A stretch of 64,000 bases of DNA, taken from contig QNQO01000680.1 in assembly GCA_003290165.1 (NCBI GenBank), forward strand, positions 62,001 to 126,000, given 5' to 3'. The notes below the pieces were generated by a model. That model did not search any database, was not told the origin of the DNA, and saw only the letters and a program-made list of their open reading frames with translations. Both the position numbers and the translations under genes were made by a program. This DNA is from Berberis thunbergii (Eukaryota > Streptophyta > Magnoliopsida > Ranunculales > Berberidaceae). This document shows positions 46,701 to 61,700 of this stretch, in pieces (position 1 is the first letter of the stretch; every line of letters starts with the position of its first letter).

Positions 46701-49700
46701 TACCCCCTCTTAACCATAAAAGACAAGTGGGCTGCAATAGGCTTTTAATTTTTAAGCTGTAAATGGGCTGAGGCTGCCCGAGGCAGTCCGAGGCGGACGC
46801 CTCACTTCACCACTTCGCCTTGCATCATTTTGAGGCGTCTCTTTGCCAAAACGCCTCGAGGTACGCCTCAGGTGCGCCTAGGCGTCCGCCTTAACAACAC
46901 TGCTTGACCCCTATCGAGAGCTTAGGGTGCACATTTCTTTACGTTCGGATTTTATGCCCATTCCCTTGAGTTCTGTTGGTTTGTTGATGGTGGGATCCGA
47001 AATTGATGATATAGGCGTTCATCTATTGGTTGAACATGTTGCACATAGGAATTTTTTTTGTTTTTTTTTTATCTTTTGATATTTCGTATCCTGCCTGTTT
47101 CTTTGTTTCTTTATTTTGTATTTTTACTGAGATCTCTACAACTCCCTTGAGGCTGATCTTTTGAGATCCAGGGTAAAAGTAAAAATTTGTAGTGGAAAAG
47201 GAAACAAACTAAACAGACTTGTCTATTGTGGAGACTAGTAGTATGACAAAATATACAAATAATCAAGCCAACAAAAAGATAAGCATTCTTTTGAAACAAC
47301 AGATTTCTCCATTGCATAATATACACCTCAAAGTCGTATTTGTAACCGGTGTTAGCAACAATCTGATAATGTTAGGTTTGAACATGTCCCTTTGTTTGAT
47401 TCACTGAGATAGTCATATTCTATAACTCTCAAAAAGAATACTTCAAGAATCCAAATGGAAATGACCCAATCAACATTTAGGGACTTAACAGAAACCCTTA
47501 GGATGTATATGGTGATGCCCAATGCAAAAGTAAAGCCAAGATTTCTATTACAAGAATTATTTTGAATTTTTTGTTCTCGTAGTCCTTGACAATGGGATTG
47601 ACAGTAGATTTGATTTTTGATATTTTAGAACTTAGGTGTTTGATTTATGTTTCAGATCCTGTTCTCTACTTGTACCTGTATTTGTATTATTTTATTTATG
47701 TTTTATGTTGCCTCTGCGTTATTTTAAAGTTTTTTTTTCTTTCTTCATGAGCTTCTCGTTCAGTCTTGTATCCTTTGTTTTCACTTTTTAATTCAATTGT
47801 TTGGCTTAGAAAAATGTAATGATGTTAAAACACGTCTCCACACATGTAATTATCTTTACAACTTGGACATTAATTTCTGTTATAGCTCTTCCAAACCAAG
47901 TCAGTAAGAAATCTATTGAACCAGAGTGCTAGTGGAGGTGTGCTAATGAGGAGAGGAATGCATGATGTCTAGATTTGTGAGGAATTGCAGGGAATTAGGT
48001 GAATCAAGAGAGCATCTCCTCCTTTGATGTGACCTTTCCCATGTTGCGCGGACCCTTTCCCCCCCCCCCCCCCCCCCCCCCCGCATTTTTGTGTTCCCAA
48101 AATCGATTAATGCATCTTTTTTACTTGTGACAATCTAAAACTTGGAATAGGACAGAGGGACAGCGTTATGGTCTATTACTTATTTGTTATTTTTTTTGAC
48201 CATGCATTAAGTGGATTTTGAACAATAAAGTTGTTGGAGGGAACAAAACCACCTTTATGAGATTTGGGACCCCTTTGGTAATGGGGCACAGCATCTCCAT
48301 TTCTGTATGGATTATTCTTTGGATTGGGATAGTATTGTATCATCAGCTGAAAACTCTCTTTATGCTACATGTATTCCTTTTGCGTTTACTCTTTAAAAAT
48401 TTCTGCTTTTTTTTTAAAGAAAAAACATGTTTGATACCCGAAGTGAACTACTTTCTGATAATTTATGCAACTAATAGTTTCGTTTTTGGGCTGATGCCAG
48501 ATCTGGTTGATTGCTTCAATCAATTTGTGAGGCCGAGAGTGATAGCACCCCATCCCTGACAGTGTTGTCTTTGTTGCTAAGGTCACTACAGAAAATCCAG
48601 TCTGCAGTAGAACCTCGGTCTCGGTCACTTATACCTTTGTTCTTTAAGTTTTTGGGTTACACTGATGATCTTATGAGGTATTACACTGCAACGACTTCAC
48701 CTTTTTTTTTTTTGATTTTGAATTACTGACTTTCTTGAACTTTTTGATGGCTGCTCTTAACCTGAATTAAGAAGCTGTAATGTGGGGTTGTTTCACTCAC
48801 ATTCTTGTAAAGGCAAGAATGGAGGGCTGTTCTTAAAGAATGGTTGAACTTGTTGAAATTGATGCGGAACCCCAAGTCTCTATATCAAAGCCAAATCCTA
48901 AAGGAGCTTTTGATGAATAGGTTAGCTTGCTGATTTCTTTTCAGGGTCTCACCTAAAAATTGAAAACTTCAAGTGACTAGTGTTTGAATTTGACTGTATA
49001 TTTTATCTGTTGGTTTTGCCAGACTTCTGGATGAAAATGATGCTGATATACAGATGAAAGCTCTCGACTGTTTATTGAGTTGGAGAGATGATTTCTTGCT
49101 CCCATATGATCAACATCTGAAAATTTTGATTACTTCGAAAAATTTGCGGGAAGAAGTTGCAACCTGGACATTATCCAAAGAGACTCATCATATTCAAGAG
49201 CTACATAGAGTTCATCTAATTCCTATCATAGTCCGATTGCTAACACCGAAAGTTAGAAACTTGAAGATTCTCGCTTCAAAAAAAGTAATATTTCTGTCAA
49301 CTTCAAATACATACTGTGGAATTCTATAGGTCTATGGCATTCATTTTTCTTGGAAAAATTGGAATACTAACATACTCTGCATTTATCAGCATGCAAATGT
49401 TCCTCTTCGAAGGGCAATACTTGGTTTCTTGGCGCAACTTGAAATCAATGAGCTTCCTTTATTCTTCTTCTTATTGGTGAGGCCTTTAGATTCACCATCT
49501 GGTGGAATCGAAGAATTCAGTAATTGGTTTTGGATCTCATGCAAAACTTCTCGAGAAGAGTTTGATATGTTGAAGGTTGTAGAGTACTTCACAGTCCATA
49601 AGATAATGGAGATATCTTGGAAGAAAAGATATGGTTTCTTACATTTATTTGAAGATATACTCGAATCGTTTGATGAAATGCATGTCAGACCTTTCATCAA

Positions 49701-52700
49701 TCTCTTAATGGGACTTCTTGTGCGGATATTGGAAAACTGCACAATTAGCCTCGACTTGGCCAAGAGTTACAAGACTTCATCTGGTGGAAACCTTACTATG
49801 CACAAGACAATCGGTGAAAATATAAATGTAAGATTTTTTTTTTTTTTTTTTTGTGTCTTAGTGAATGATGCAGTTTCACTGCATCAGTGAAACTGATTGT
49901 TGTCCATTCTGTTTTTCTGGCCTTATTGAGGTATTGCTGTCCATTCTAGTTTTCTGGCCTTTTTGAGGTAATGACTAGACAAGTGTGTAAAAGACAATCA
50001 TGTAATGTAGTTGAAATTAATAGGCCTTGTTAACTTTATTTGGAAGGTTAGCAAATCAAACTCATTCTGATTAACCAGTTAGGTTCACGAGTAAGGGGAC
50101 CTTTGCTAGCTTTACTTTGTATCATGCACTTTGTAATATGTACTGTATAATTTGATTGTCTGAGAAATTCAATCAGGTCTTGATAGTCCACAAAGTAGTA
50201 TTTAACACTTAAAAAAACCTCTACTTTATTTTGTCTAATGAATAGCTGCACAAGGAGAAAATGATGTTAATACGTTGTATTTTGTTGCAGAAAAAATCGT
50301 TTATAAAGCAGCTCAAGGACCAGAGATCTTTCTGCTTGAAAATCATATGTTTGGTTCTCAACAAGTATGAACACCATAATTTTGGTTGTACATTCTGGGA
50401 CATATTCTTTACTTCAGTCAAGGATTTGATAGACTCATTCAAGGAGGAGGGCTCTAGTAGTGAGCAACCAAGTTCACTGTTCCAATGCTTTATTGCAATG
50501 AGTAGGAGCTATACTCTTTCCTCACTTCTGCAAGAGAGCGAGATCTCGTTCCTAGTATATTTTCTATGCTGACTGTGAAAACAGCATCCGATGCTATCAC
50601 AGATTCAGTTCTTAGCTTTATTGAAAATCTCTTGAATCTTGACAATGACTTCGGCAACCAAAATGATCTTGCAATAAAAATGTTTTGCTGCCAAACCTTG
50701 GGACTCTGATTAGCAGTTTGCACAGTTTCTTTCAGTGCCACACAGAAAACCAAAGGTAAAATTTCTGTCCATCCTAGTTTTGATTAGTTGAGTCTCTTGC
50801 TTCACCCAACCTTTGATAATTGTATGCTAGGTATAATGATTTTAACACCTTAATTCAAATGATTGTCAATTTTGAAATACTAGGGAAGTTCAGATTTCCA
50901 TCATGCATAGTTCTCTGATTCATTAAGACACCTAACCAAGTCTCTTTTTTTTGCATTTTAATATAATCCATAGTTCTCTGATTCATTAAGACACCTAACC
51001 GAGTCTCTTTTTTTTGCATTTTAATGTAATCTTGATCAAATGAGCTCGATATTTTTTCTATTTGACATTTGTAATTTTAAGAGAGGATTTGATGTCATTG
51101 GATTTTTGTCCTGTTAATATGTCCCAGCCCATGAGAAATTTTGTAGGATATTCTGAATATGCTTGCTGCTTTTGCCTTTTAATTTCTGGTTGCCATTGCG
51201 TTCTATTGGAAAGCGTGCAAAAAATCCTTTGTTTTGTTAATGTTCATTATTGAACTGGTTGCATTTCTTCAGTGTAAGGTATCTTATATTTACTAATGCT
51301 CCTTATCCAGTAGGAAGTCGGTCAAACGCCTGTGGAAGACAAAACTTAGGATCTTTAAACTGTTATCAAGTTACATAACTGAACCCTTTGCTGCAATGCA
51401 ATTTGTTGATATTCTGCTCCCCTTCTTGAGAAGGGAACTCAAAGCTCTGGTGAGTAAAATTTCTGTAAAAGCTCGACTGCAGTCCCTATGGAATTGTTCA
51501 ACAGCACCGTTGAATTCATAATTTTTTAGTTTTTAAATTTTTTTTGTGGCAGATGATTGTTTAGAATGTTTGCGTGTCGTCCACCAGATTGTGCCTAGAT
51601 TGGGAAGTGAAACGACTGCAAAATTCTAAATGCAATTGCTCCCCTTCTCATTTATGTTGGGATGGATATAAGATTGGCAATTTGCGATGTTTTAGATAGC
51701 CTCGCTCTGAATGATCCTTCTGTAGTTTTTCTGGTATTATCCCTCTCTTTTCATAACTTATTTTCTTTTGATAGCTAGCTGATCCATCAGTCACTGCTGC
51801 TTTATAAACTCAGGTTCTTTTTATGTAATTCTATTTCGGTTGCAGGCAAAGCTAATCCGGGAACTGAATGCAGTCTCTCTTTCAGAAATTGGTGAACTTG
51901 ATTATGATGCTAGGGTTAATGCTTATGAAGCAGTTGACCATCAGTTTTTCTCGACTACCAGAGAAGATCACGCATTAGTTATCTTGTCACACTCTGTTTA
52001 TGACATGTCATCTGACGAACTGATTTTAAGGCAATGTGCACAGAGGTTGTTTCTCTCATTTGTCGACTTCTCTGCCTTGGTGTTGGACTCCTTAGGTAGA
52101 AATAGCAACAAACTGTCTGAAGCAGTGGTAGCTTATGAGACTGCACCTTGTTGGACAAAAGTGTGTATTCAGCGCATTGTTAAAAAGTTCTTTCTGAAGC
52201 ATATGGGAGATGCAATGAACAAAGGAATGTCCATTCAAAGGGTAACAGTCTTGAAATGCAGTAATTTATTTATCCAAAGCACTTTCAAATTTCTGTGTAA
52301 TTTAGTGGGTTTTCCATCATTTCAGGAATGGGTTTCCTTATTGAGAGAAATGGTTTTGAAGCTTCCTCAGATACCAGTCTTAAATTCTGTTAAAGATCTT
52401 TGCAGCAAAGATGCAGAAGTTGACTTCTTCAACAATATTCTCCATTTACAGGTAGTTCAGCTTGCTTGAACTTGTTTTGATTGTCATTTGCTTCTTTCTA
52501 TCTTTCCTCTCTCCTCTTTCTCCTTTTCATCTATTGCGTTTCAACAGATACACAGGAGAGCAAAGGCGTTGACACGCTTCAGAAAAACCATAGGACTACA
52601 GAATTCTCAGTGGTAAATCTTGTTCATCTTGTTCATTGTTTATTAGGAATTACTTATCTAACACTTTTCTATAACATGCAGACTGTCACGAAGAAAGTGT

Positions 52701-55700
52701 TTGTCCCACTCTTCTTCAAGATGTTATTTGATGTACAAGACGGAAAGGGAGAACATCTCAGAAATCCATGTTTGGAGTCGCTAGCTGCTATTTCTGGTCA
52801 CATGCGATGGGATTCGTACCATGCGTTTTTACTCGGATGCTTTCGGGAGTTAAGTTTAAGATCTGACAAACAAAAGATTCTGTTACGCTTAATATGCTGT
52901 ATTCTGGACCAATTCCATTTTAGAGAAACTTGTGCAAGTATGGTGACCCATGACACTGTATGTGAGGTTCCAAGTCCTGGTATAGTTGGGGTAACTTCTT
53001 TGACCACGTCACCTGGATGCATCGACTCTAGTCATCTTCTGAGATACAGGTCCTTCTTCAAAACACAATACTTCCAAAGATACAGAAGTTACTGGATGCT
53101 GATACTGAACAATTAACGTTGTTGTCAATCTTGCTGCATTAAAGTTGTTGAAGTTGCTACCTGTGGACACTATGGATTCCCAACTTTCAAGCATCATTCA
53201 TCGTGTATGCAACTTTCTGAGAATCGTATGGAAAGCATACGTGACGAGGCCAGAATTGCTTTGGCTGCATGTTTAAAAGAGCTCGGTTTGGAATACCTAC
53301 AGCTTATTGTTAAAGTTTTGCGTTCTACTTTGAAGCGAGGGTATGAGCTACATGTATTGGGTTATACTCTCAATTTTATATTGTTGAAGGTTTTGGTCCT
53401 GCTGCAGGCAAGCTCGACTATTGTTTGGATGAGCTCTATTAATAGTGGAAAATGATATTTTAGGAAATGTTGCCCAAGAAAAAGAGGTTGAAAAGATTGC
53501 TTCGAAAATGAAAGAAACCAGGAAACCGAAGTCTTTTGAAACCCTAAATCTGATTGCTGAGAATGTTACGTTCAAAACCCATGCTTTAAAGCTACTGTCA
53601 CCTGTTAAAGCTCATTTGGAGAAACATCTTACACCAAAATTGAAAGCAAAGCTTGAAACTATGTTGAGCCGCATAGCTGAAGGTATAGAGAGGAATCCAT
53701 CTGTAGACCAGACTGACCTATTTGTCTTTGTTTATGGCCTAATTGAAGATGGATCGCAGAAGAAACCCTGAAAGGCGGAAATTCCTTAACTCCTAGGTCA
53801 AGTAAACAGTCAGCAATGGAGTTTCTAACAATAGAAAGTCTTCACCATGGATTACTAGCTACAATCGCAAAGTTCTCATCTAATTACAGTCTTTGCTCTC
53901 CGAGTATTGCACAGTCGTTTAAGTAATATAAAGTTGGCCAAGAAAGACGTGCAATTGTTGTCCATGTTAGATCCATTTGTTAAACTTCTTGGCAACTGCC
54001 TGACCTTCCAAGTATGAAGTATCTTGTCTGTAGCTCTCAGATGCCTTGCTACCTTGCTAAGGCTTCCTCTGCCATCCCTTGAGATCCAGGCTGGTGACAT
54101 CAAGTCATTACTATTAGATATTGCCCAAAAATCTGGAAGTAATAACAGTCCTCTGGTAGATTCCTGTTTACGGTTACTCACGGCACTCCTCAGAAGCACT
54201 AGAATTACACTTTCCAATGATCAGCTTCATATGCTTATACAGTTTCCACTTTTTGTTGATCTTGAAAGAACTCCATCCTCTATCGCTCTTTCAGTTTTAA
54301 AGGCAATAATTGGCCGTAGGCTGATAGTTCCTGAAATCTATGACATTGTTACTCGTGTTGCTGAGTTGATGGTGACAAATCAAGATGAACATATTCGAAA
54401 GAAGTGTAGCAAAATACTTTTGCAATTCTTGCTTGATTATCCACTTTCTAATAAGCGATTACAACAACATTTTGATTTCTTGCTTGCAAATCTAAGGTGA
54501 GGATCACTTCGATTAGACTAACACTTTATTTTCTATTTTCCCACTTCTCAATTTATCTTACAATCGTTGCATGAATTGCAGCTATGAGCATTCAACGGGA
54601 CGAGAAGCTGTTCTTGAAATGTTACATGCTATTATCATTAAGTTTCCGAAACATACTGTGGATGAGCAAACCAAGACCCTATTCGTGCACTTAGTCCTTT
54701 GTTTGGCTAATGATCAAGACAATAAAGTCCGTTCCATGGTTGGCGCAGCAATTAAGCTTTTAATTGGACGTACTAGCCAAAATGCACTCGAATCCATTTT
54801 GGAATATAGTCTCTCATGGTACAAGGATGAACGGAAGAACTTGTGGAGTGCTGCAGCCCAGGTAGCATTGATATTATTTTGTTTGTAAATTCTTGAGTTG
54901 AGCTGTCTATACTAAAGGTTGATCTAAAAACTTTTAGTTTGAATCACAAGGAAACACAAACTCTTCGAAAACTTACCGTATCCATGTCCGACATGTATCC
55001 GACACACGACACTCGCTTGACACGTATCAGACACTTGGTCAACATGTCAGCAAGTGTTGGACACATGGTCAATGTGGTTAACGTGTCTGACACGCTTTCA
55101 ATACACCCGAAACTTGGTCTGGACACAGTCAAGACTTGAAAACAAACTTTGTTTTATTTTTTACTTTTAAATGTATGCAAATAATCATGTAATATAATGG
55201 TTGTTGATCCATCTGAAGTGACAAATAAGGTAAAAAGCCACTAAAACATAGAGGTAGTCTATGCTTCTTAATCTTTGCTTCTTATTTTTCTCTCATTTGC
55301 TTATTCTCTTTCTACTTCTCTATTATATTTTTTTCTCTACTTTAATTTTTTTTGCAACAATGTCATATTCTTCAAGACACTCTAGGAATGCACTTTATTA
55401 AATTATTATTTATATTTATGACTTATTAAAAAAAATATATGACGTGTCGACGTATCCCTGAGTCCTAGTTTTTGGAAAATTGCCGAGTCGGCGTGTCGTG
55501 TCGTGTCAGTGTCCGATACAATGCGCGTGTCCGTATCCATGCACCCTTGAATCACCATATGCAAAAATATGAGGATTGACACATGCTAGTAGGATATAGT
55601 TATAGTATTTCATGATTATTGATTTTTTATTCTCAAACATCTTCACTTCTGTTTCTGAGACTGATTTTTGCAGCTGTAAGTGTTATAATTAATTTTTTTA

Positions 55701-58700
55701 TTTTTCATTGTTGTTAGCTTGAGATGAGATTTTGATTATGTTGAAATTGGAGTCGTTGATCCCTAGATATAATCACCTTATTGCTACATTCTTTCTGAAT
55801 CAGCAAAAAGAGGGAACAAAATAAAATAAAAAAAGCTAAAATACTATTTACAAGGGAGTGATGATTCCCACCACCCTTACCTCAAATAAAATTTGGATTA
55901 TTATCCCTGTAAATAAGATCTCCTTATTCTTGAAGCTCTTTAATCTGTAATTCAAATCTCTCTTCGTGCGTTTTATCTATCGCCTGTTCTCTCACATCTG
56001 CAATAAAAAATGGGTTAGTCTATCTATCCGATTAATCCCCTCTCCTTCTATTTTTATCAACCTAGTGATTTTCATTGTCACTCGGGCGTATCATTGTACT
56101 TGCTCACTGTGCAGTTTAATCCTTTTCTTTTGAAAGTAGAACAATGCTTTGCCCGCTTGAATATAGCCTGGCCCTTCCCTCGTCAATAAGACTTGAACTA
56201 TGTTGGAAATCCTACAATAAGACGATCATGAGTTCAAATGTATATTGGAAGACTTGGAGGCCACTGCACCAACTGCTCATTTACAACTCACCATTTGTTG
56301 TTTGGCACAATAGAAGCTATTATTTGCATTCGTTCAGGATTTTACTTAGTTTCTCTTCTTTGTTATTCTTACTGAAAAAATAAAAAGAAGTAATGACGAA
56401 TGTATAATGAGATGATTATTAACTCCAAGGATATCCAGAAATGCACAAGATAATTGTATGATGTTATTGGCATAATCTCTTCAGAATGCCTGCTGTTGCT
56501 GGAATGATTGATGTTCTGAAATTCAAGATCAATAACATTTTATTATGCTGTTATTATGGTTTGCATCTTTATGCTGTTGGTAAAAGTAATAAGTGGAAAA
56601 ATATAAGCGATTAACATTTTTTTAATTTCTGTGCATAACTTTTAGTTGTTCAATGATTGTTTTAATGACAACATTCAGTGTGGAGTTTGAGGTTAATTTC
56701 TTTTGAAATTTATCTAAAATATCAAAGTTAATAACCCTTATATCTCCACGGATGCAACTTTATTATATCTAGCAATTTTCGGAGGATGCTCTCTACTAGA
56801 TGGAGGTGATCTTCATTGAATATGTGGCCATCAATTGAAAGAACTCCTTCCTCTGTTTCCCTTTAAACATGACCCAGTAGGTATGCACATAATTGGATAT
56901 TGGCAAGCTAGATTCGTAGGAGTAATACTTTATCTGCCATTTTTTGGTTGAAGCTTATACCTCTCCTACAGAAGTCCTTGTGCTGCTATATTATTTACTG
57001 TCTGTCACATCAGTCTTCTTTATCAATTTATATTTTTGAAAATTTGGGTAATTTAACTGGATGTTAATGAATTATGAAAAGAAATATTTTCATATTTGCT
57101 CTCCATTCTGCTCCTATTTTTCTGCTCCAGATGACTTTTTTGTTCTTTACATTATAGCTCTCATTATTTGTTGATAGGTCTTAGGATTGCTGGTTGAAGT
57201 CTTGAAGAAGGGCTTTCGGAGACATATCAGTGATGTATTGCATACGGCCAAAAGCATTCTGAAGTCATCTTTATTTGTTACAAATGAGCAGTCAAATTGT
57301 TCAACTGAAGCCACGGTTCAGTTGTGGAGAGAAACATACTATTCTCTTGTTTTGTTAGAGAAGATGCTGCATCAGTTTCCAGAATTGCACTTCGAGCAGG
57401 ATCTTGAGGTATGATATAATTGCTCTAACAATTTTTAACATTTGAAGTTTCTGGGATTTTCAATGTGTTTCCTTGTGTACAATGGTTGCTTTGGGCTCTA
57501 TAATAGAGAAGTTCTATAGTTTAGCTCAAAGAAATTGGGTTTCGTATTGCTTAAATGACTCAATATTTTCAAAAATATGAGCAAGGTACATAATGATATT
57601 CAGTTATTCCATTACAAATGGTCTATGATGATAATTAGTATGTTTGTGGCTTTGCCTTTCTACCCCACTTTGCAACTATCTATCATAGATGGAAAAGTAG
57701 CGGGACTGCTAGCAAACTTAAAAGCGAGACCGAAAGTTTGAAACGTATCCCACTTAGAAAAATAGATTCGTCCCATGACTTCTTTATTTTCTCCCTCTCC
57801 TATTACTTTCCCCTGTCATCTATCCTCTTTCTGGAAATCAAATCTAACCCTAGCTAATTTTTCTCTCCATCCCTCTTCGTCACTTCCCCTAAACAAAATC
57901 TTATAAACCTACTAAAATTTTAGGAAAAAGAAAATTCTTCAAGCAAATTTGATAGTTTTTGACATCTTCTTTTTTAATTTATTATTTATGTATTTATTTT
58001 CGTAAGATTGTGTTATCTGCTCACGGTGATTGAGCTAAGTTTGATAGTTTTTTAAGAAAATTTATTTATTTAATTATTTTTTAAATAAAGTTTATACATT
58101 GTGTAATCTTGTTTTCAGTTTAATAATCTTTTATTTTTGTAGCTATTTAAGTGACACAAGTAAAAAATGATTGATATTTTTTCCCATTGGTATTATAGTT
58201 GAATTTTGTTGTCCTTGTGAATCTTCTGTACTTGTTGGTGTTTCTTTTTGACATACTTGAAAAAATATAGCCAACTACCTAAGTTATTAATGCGACGAAA
58301 AATCGCCAATTAATCGCGATTTGGATTTGATCGAACTGAATTGGTGAAATCGATTGGAGTTTATTGGACACCGATTAATTGGCGAGTCACTAATTAATTG
58401 GCCAACTGACTCGCCGATTTATCGCTATGTATAAAAAAAAACTAAAGATTCTCATTTCATACGCAAGCCGCAGCTCCCCCAACCCAGATCCTACGAGAAG
58501 AAGAAAAGCAAGAAGAGAAAAGGTGACGACGACTAGATTTCTAACTCAGGACGACGATCTCTGTCTATCCCAGTCTCTCTTTTTCTCCCTCCAAACCAAA
58601 TCAGAAAGGTATGAACCACTTCAACCCTAATTTCCCTTTCCTCCCAATCCCCATCCCACTCAACCTCCCCTCTTATCCTCCTTCCTGTGTAGAATTCATA

Positions 58701-61700
58701 TAAACTAGGGGAGCTTGTTGATTGAGGTTATTTGTAGAGATATGAATTTTGGTTAAACAGTTGATTGTTGTAGGAACAAATTGGATTCAACTTGTTGTTG
58801 ATGCCGAACTGTCAGCTTTTTTGTGTATTTGACATTTTTGGTTTTCTATGAACCTCTAATTTCTTTGGAAGTTTGTGATTATGCGTGACTAATCTACACA
58901 ATTTTCATGCATTTCAGTTATGACTTCCTTTATTCTTTGATTTAGAATATATTGGTATAATCCTTTGGATATAAGTATTTTTGTTTATACAAAGTGGCCC
59001 TTCTAGAAATATCTTCGTCTATGCAGTTAAAAAGGATAACATACCCACAATAGTCCAGGAGCGCTAAAGATTATAACGGAATATAATGTGATTTAGCGGT
59101 ATATAACATAATATTTTGTTAAATATATTTTTAATACACCCACAAAGTATTGATTTTATAGAGTCAAAAAAGTATATTATGTTTATAACATTAAATTGAA
59201 AAACATAGAAACATTAATAAAAAAATGTTTTCCCTTCATATGAGAGTGAGATCGCAATAGAGAGTGCGATCGACTCTTCGTGTTCTTTCCTTCTTCCCTC
59301 GTTCTTTGTCGATTGGCAACGACAAGTTCTGACCCTTTGTCAATCGAGAATGAAATGAGTATTTTTTTTTTTTTTGCCTTTGCTAGAAGTTGCTAGTTTC
59401 TCTTTCTCTGCTAGGGTTGACTGTCCGGGTTTATTCTATTCAATGTTGTGGTTATGATGGTATATTAGTATTATATATTTATATTTATTATTTAGTAATT
59501 TTGTCGGTCCAATGTAAGCCCAAGTAGGAATCCAACAAGGTTAGGATTTTGCTAGTGTCACCAATGCAAAGATGGAGAGCATGGAGAAAGCCCTTGCAGA
59601 CATCTTGGAGCAATTGACTGCTGCCTTGGTTTGTTAAGAACTTAAGGCTATTCGTGAAAAATCACGTTAGGGTGGACAACAGGACGAGATCTTTATTCAT
59701 CTGAAGAAGAGAACGCAAACCTACTGCCGTTGATTGGGAAAAAGACATTCATTTGATGATTACGAAAGTGAGGAAGAGGGTTCTGACACTTGAGACACAT
59801 ATTCAGGCTATCTTCTACTTGTCGCGTCACGAGTCCATGAAAATCCGCGTTACTAATTTGAAGGAACAATACCCAAATTCAGTAGTTTGCAACAATATTC
59901 TCTATGAAGAGGATCGAAAGAAAAAGGGTGGTTGTGGAGAACGAAGCTAAATTTTCTGATTTGTTGGAGTCCCTAATTCTAGGGTTCATAGAGAAGGAAT
60001 TCGCCAATCGCGAATTGCGATTTGCACAAGACAGTCAACCAAATCTTATTCACAAGCAGAAAAAAATCGTTGTGATCCAAACCCTACCCACCGAAAGAGG
60101 AGGAAGAAGAGAAAACAAGGTAGAAGAAATTGATCAACAATGAGGAACGGTACCTTACTTGGATCGGCACCAGGTATAAGCTACTAGCCATTGACGCTGC
60201 CTCCCACCGCTGTTAAAATCTGTCAGTTCACAACAAAGAGTATGCCAAGTGCAAAACAACGATGCAAAAAAGAGTATGCATGTGTGCGAGGGAGAGGGTT
60301 ATATACCTTTTGCAGAGAGAAATTGTTCTGCTAGCTAAATTTAAAATGTTGTGATTTTTAGCTAAATTTAAAATGTTGTGAGTTTTGGATATTACATACG
60401 CGTGTTTGATAAATTTAACATTTTTAGAGAACATTTGTTGAAAATGATTATGCAAACTGTGTCATAGGTCATAGCATATAGAGCTATTTGCTGTGAGATA
60501 GCCATAGGTAGTTGGTCACCTAAGCTTGTAGGTGCCATTTGGTGAGTTGGTTCTTGTTGAAGGTCTTTATGTATGAGTTGAATCCTCCATTTTAACGTCC
60601 CAAACCTTTTATCTTTGTGTCAACTCAATTGAACATGAACTATTCTTACTTTAGGGTTCTACAACTAATTTTTGAATGACAAAAGTTGGTCGAATTTAAT
60701 ATGCATTTCTTATGAGAGAAAGGATAATAGTTGAACCTCGAGAGTTTTGACTACTAGCTGCTTGTCATCTAATTTGGTCTTCTCAACTTGCAAGACCCAC
60801 ACTGATCATTGTCTTTCAATATAGCATTTAAGTGTCGTCGAAATACTAAACCTCACTTTTAGCCCTGCTTCAGTACATTTTCACTCATGATCAACTTGAT
60901 CTTTTGCTATTCTGAATTATCTTGTTTTCTGTATCGTTTACTTCCTTGGATTTTCTTGCTTTGGATAATCTGAAGTTTGAAAGTTCTGCATATCAAGAGT
61001 TTTGATATTCTTCATCTCTCTTTTCATTTTCAGGATATATGGGATTCAATTTGTGAGTTTCTGCTGTATCCACACATGTGGATACGTAACATATCGAATC
61101 GTCTTGTAGCCTCATATTTTTCAGCAGTTTCAGAAGCCGGAAAAGCAAATCCTGAAAAGTTCAAGCTACAAACTTTCCTGCTTATGAAATCAAGCAGACT
61201 TTTTGCAATAGCTGTGTCCTTTTGTTGTCAACTTAAGGTGCAACTAACTGATGATGCGGCATCCAATCTCATAGTACAGAATCTTGTTTTTGCAATATGC
61301 GGTGTACATTCACTGACAGGAAAAAGAGAATGCGCCGATGCCAAAGAATTCTGGTCTACCCTGGAAGTTTGTGAACAGGGCCATATTGTCAAGGCCTTTC
61401 AGTTGCTTGGTTCGAGAAAAGGAAAAATCATGTTAGCTTATCTGTCTGATGCAAGCAGTCAGGATGGTCAAAACCCTGTTGAGGATCTTCAATCATTTTT
61501 TGTCTCACCTTTGCTGAAGAGAATGGGAAAATTGGCACTTCAAATGGAAGTTGTTCAGGTTGGTGTATGATTTGAAATTCTATCACCTCCCATGATTTAC
61601 ATGTGAGTTTTAACATTTTTAACATCTGCTTAAATTACTCTTCATGCACAGACGAAGATTGTCTTCAACTCTTTCAAAACAATGTCATCACAGTTTGGTC

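Larger units (their letters stand above)
45668..48500 (+). other. UTP20 intron 15 (2.8 kb)
   Basis: Holds the larger hAT-like element and the (C)24 run. The remainder is A+T-rich with no coding signal. Confidence 0.7.

Noticed and set aside
54945..55132. Open frames on both strands in UTP20 intron 27
   Set aside because: Arise from the GTGTC/GACAC-rich inverted repeat, not from coding sequence.
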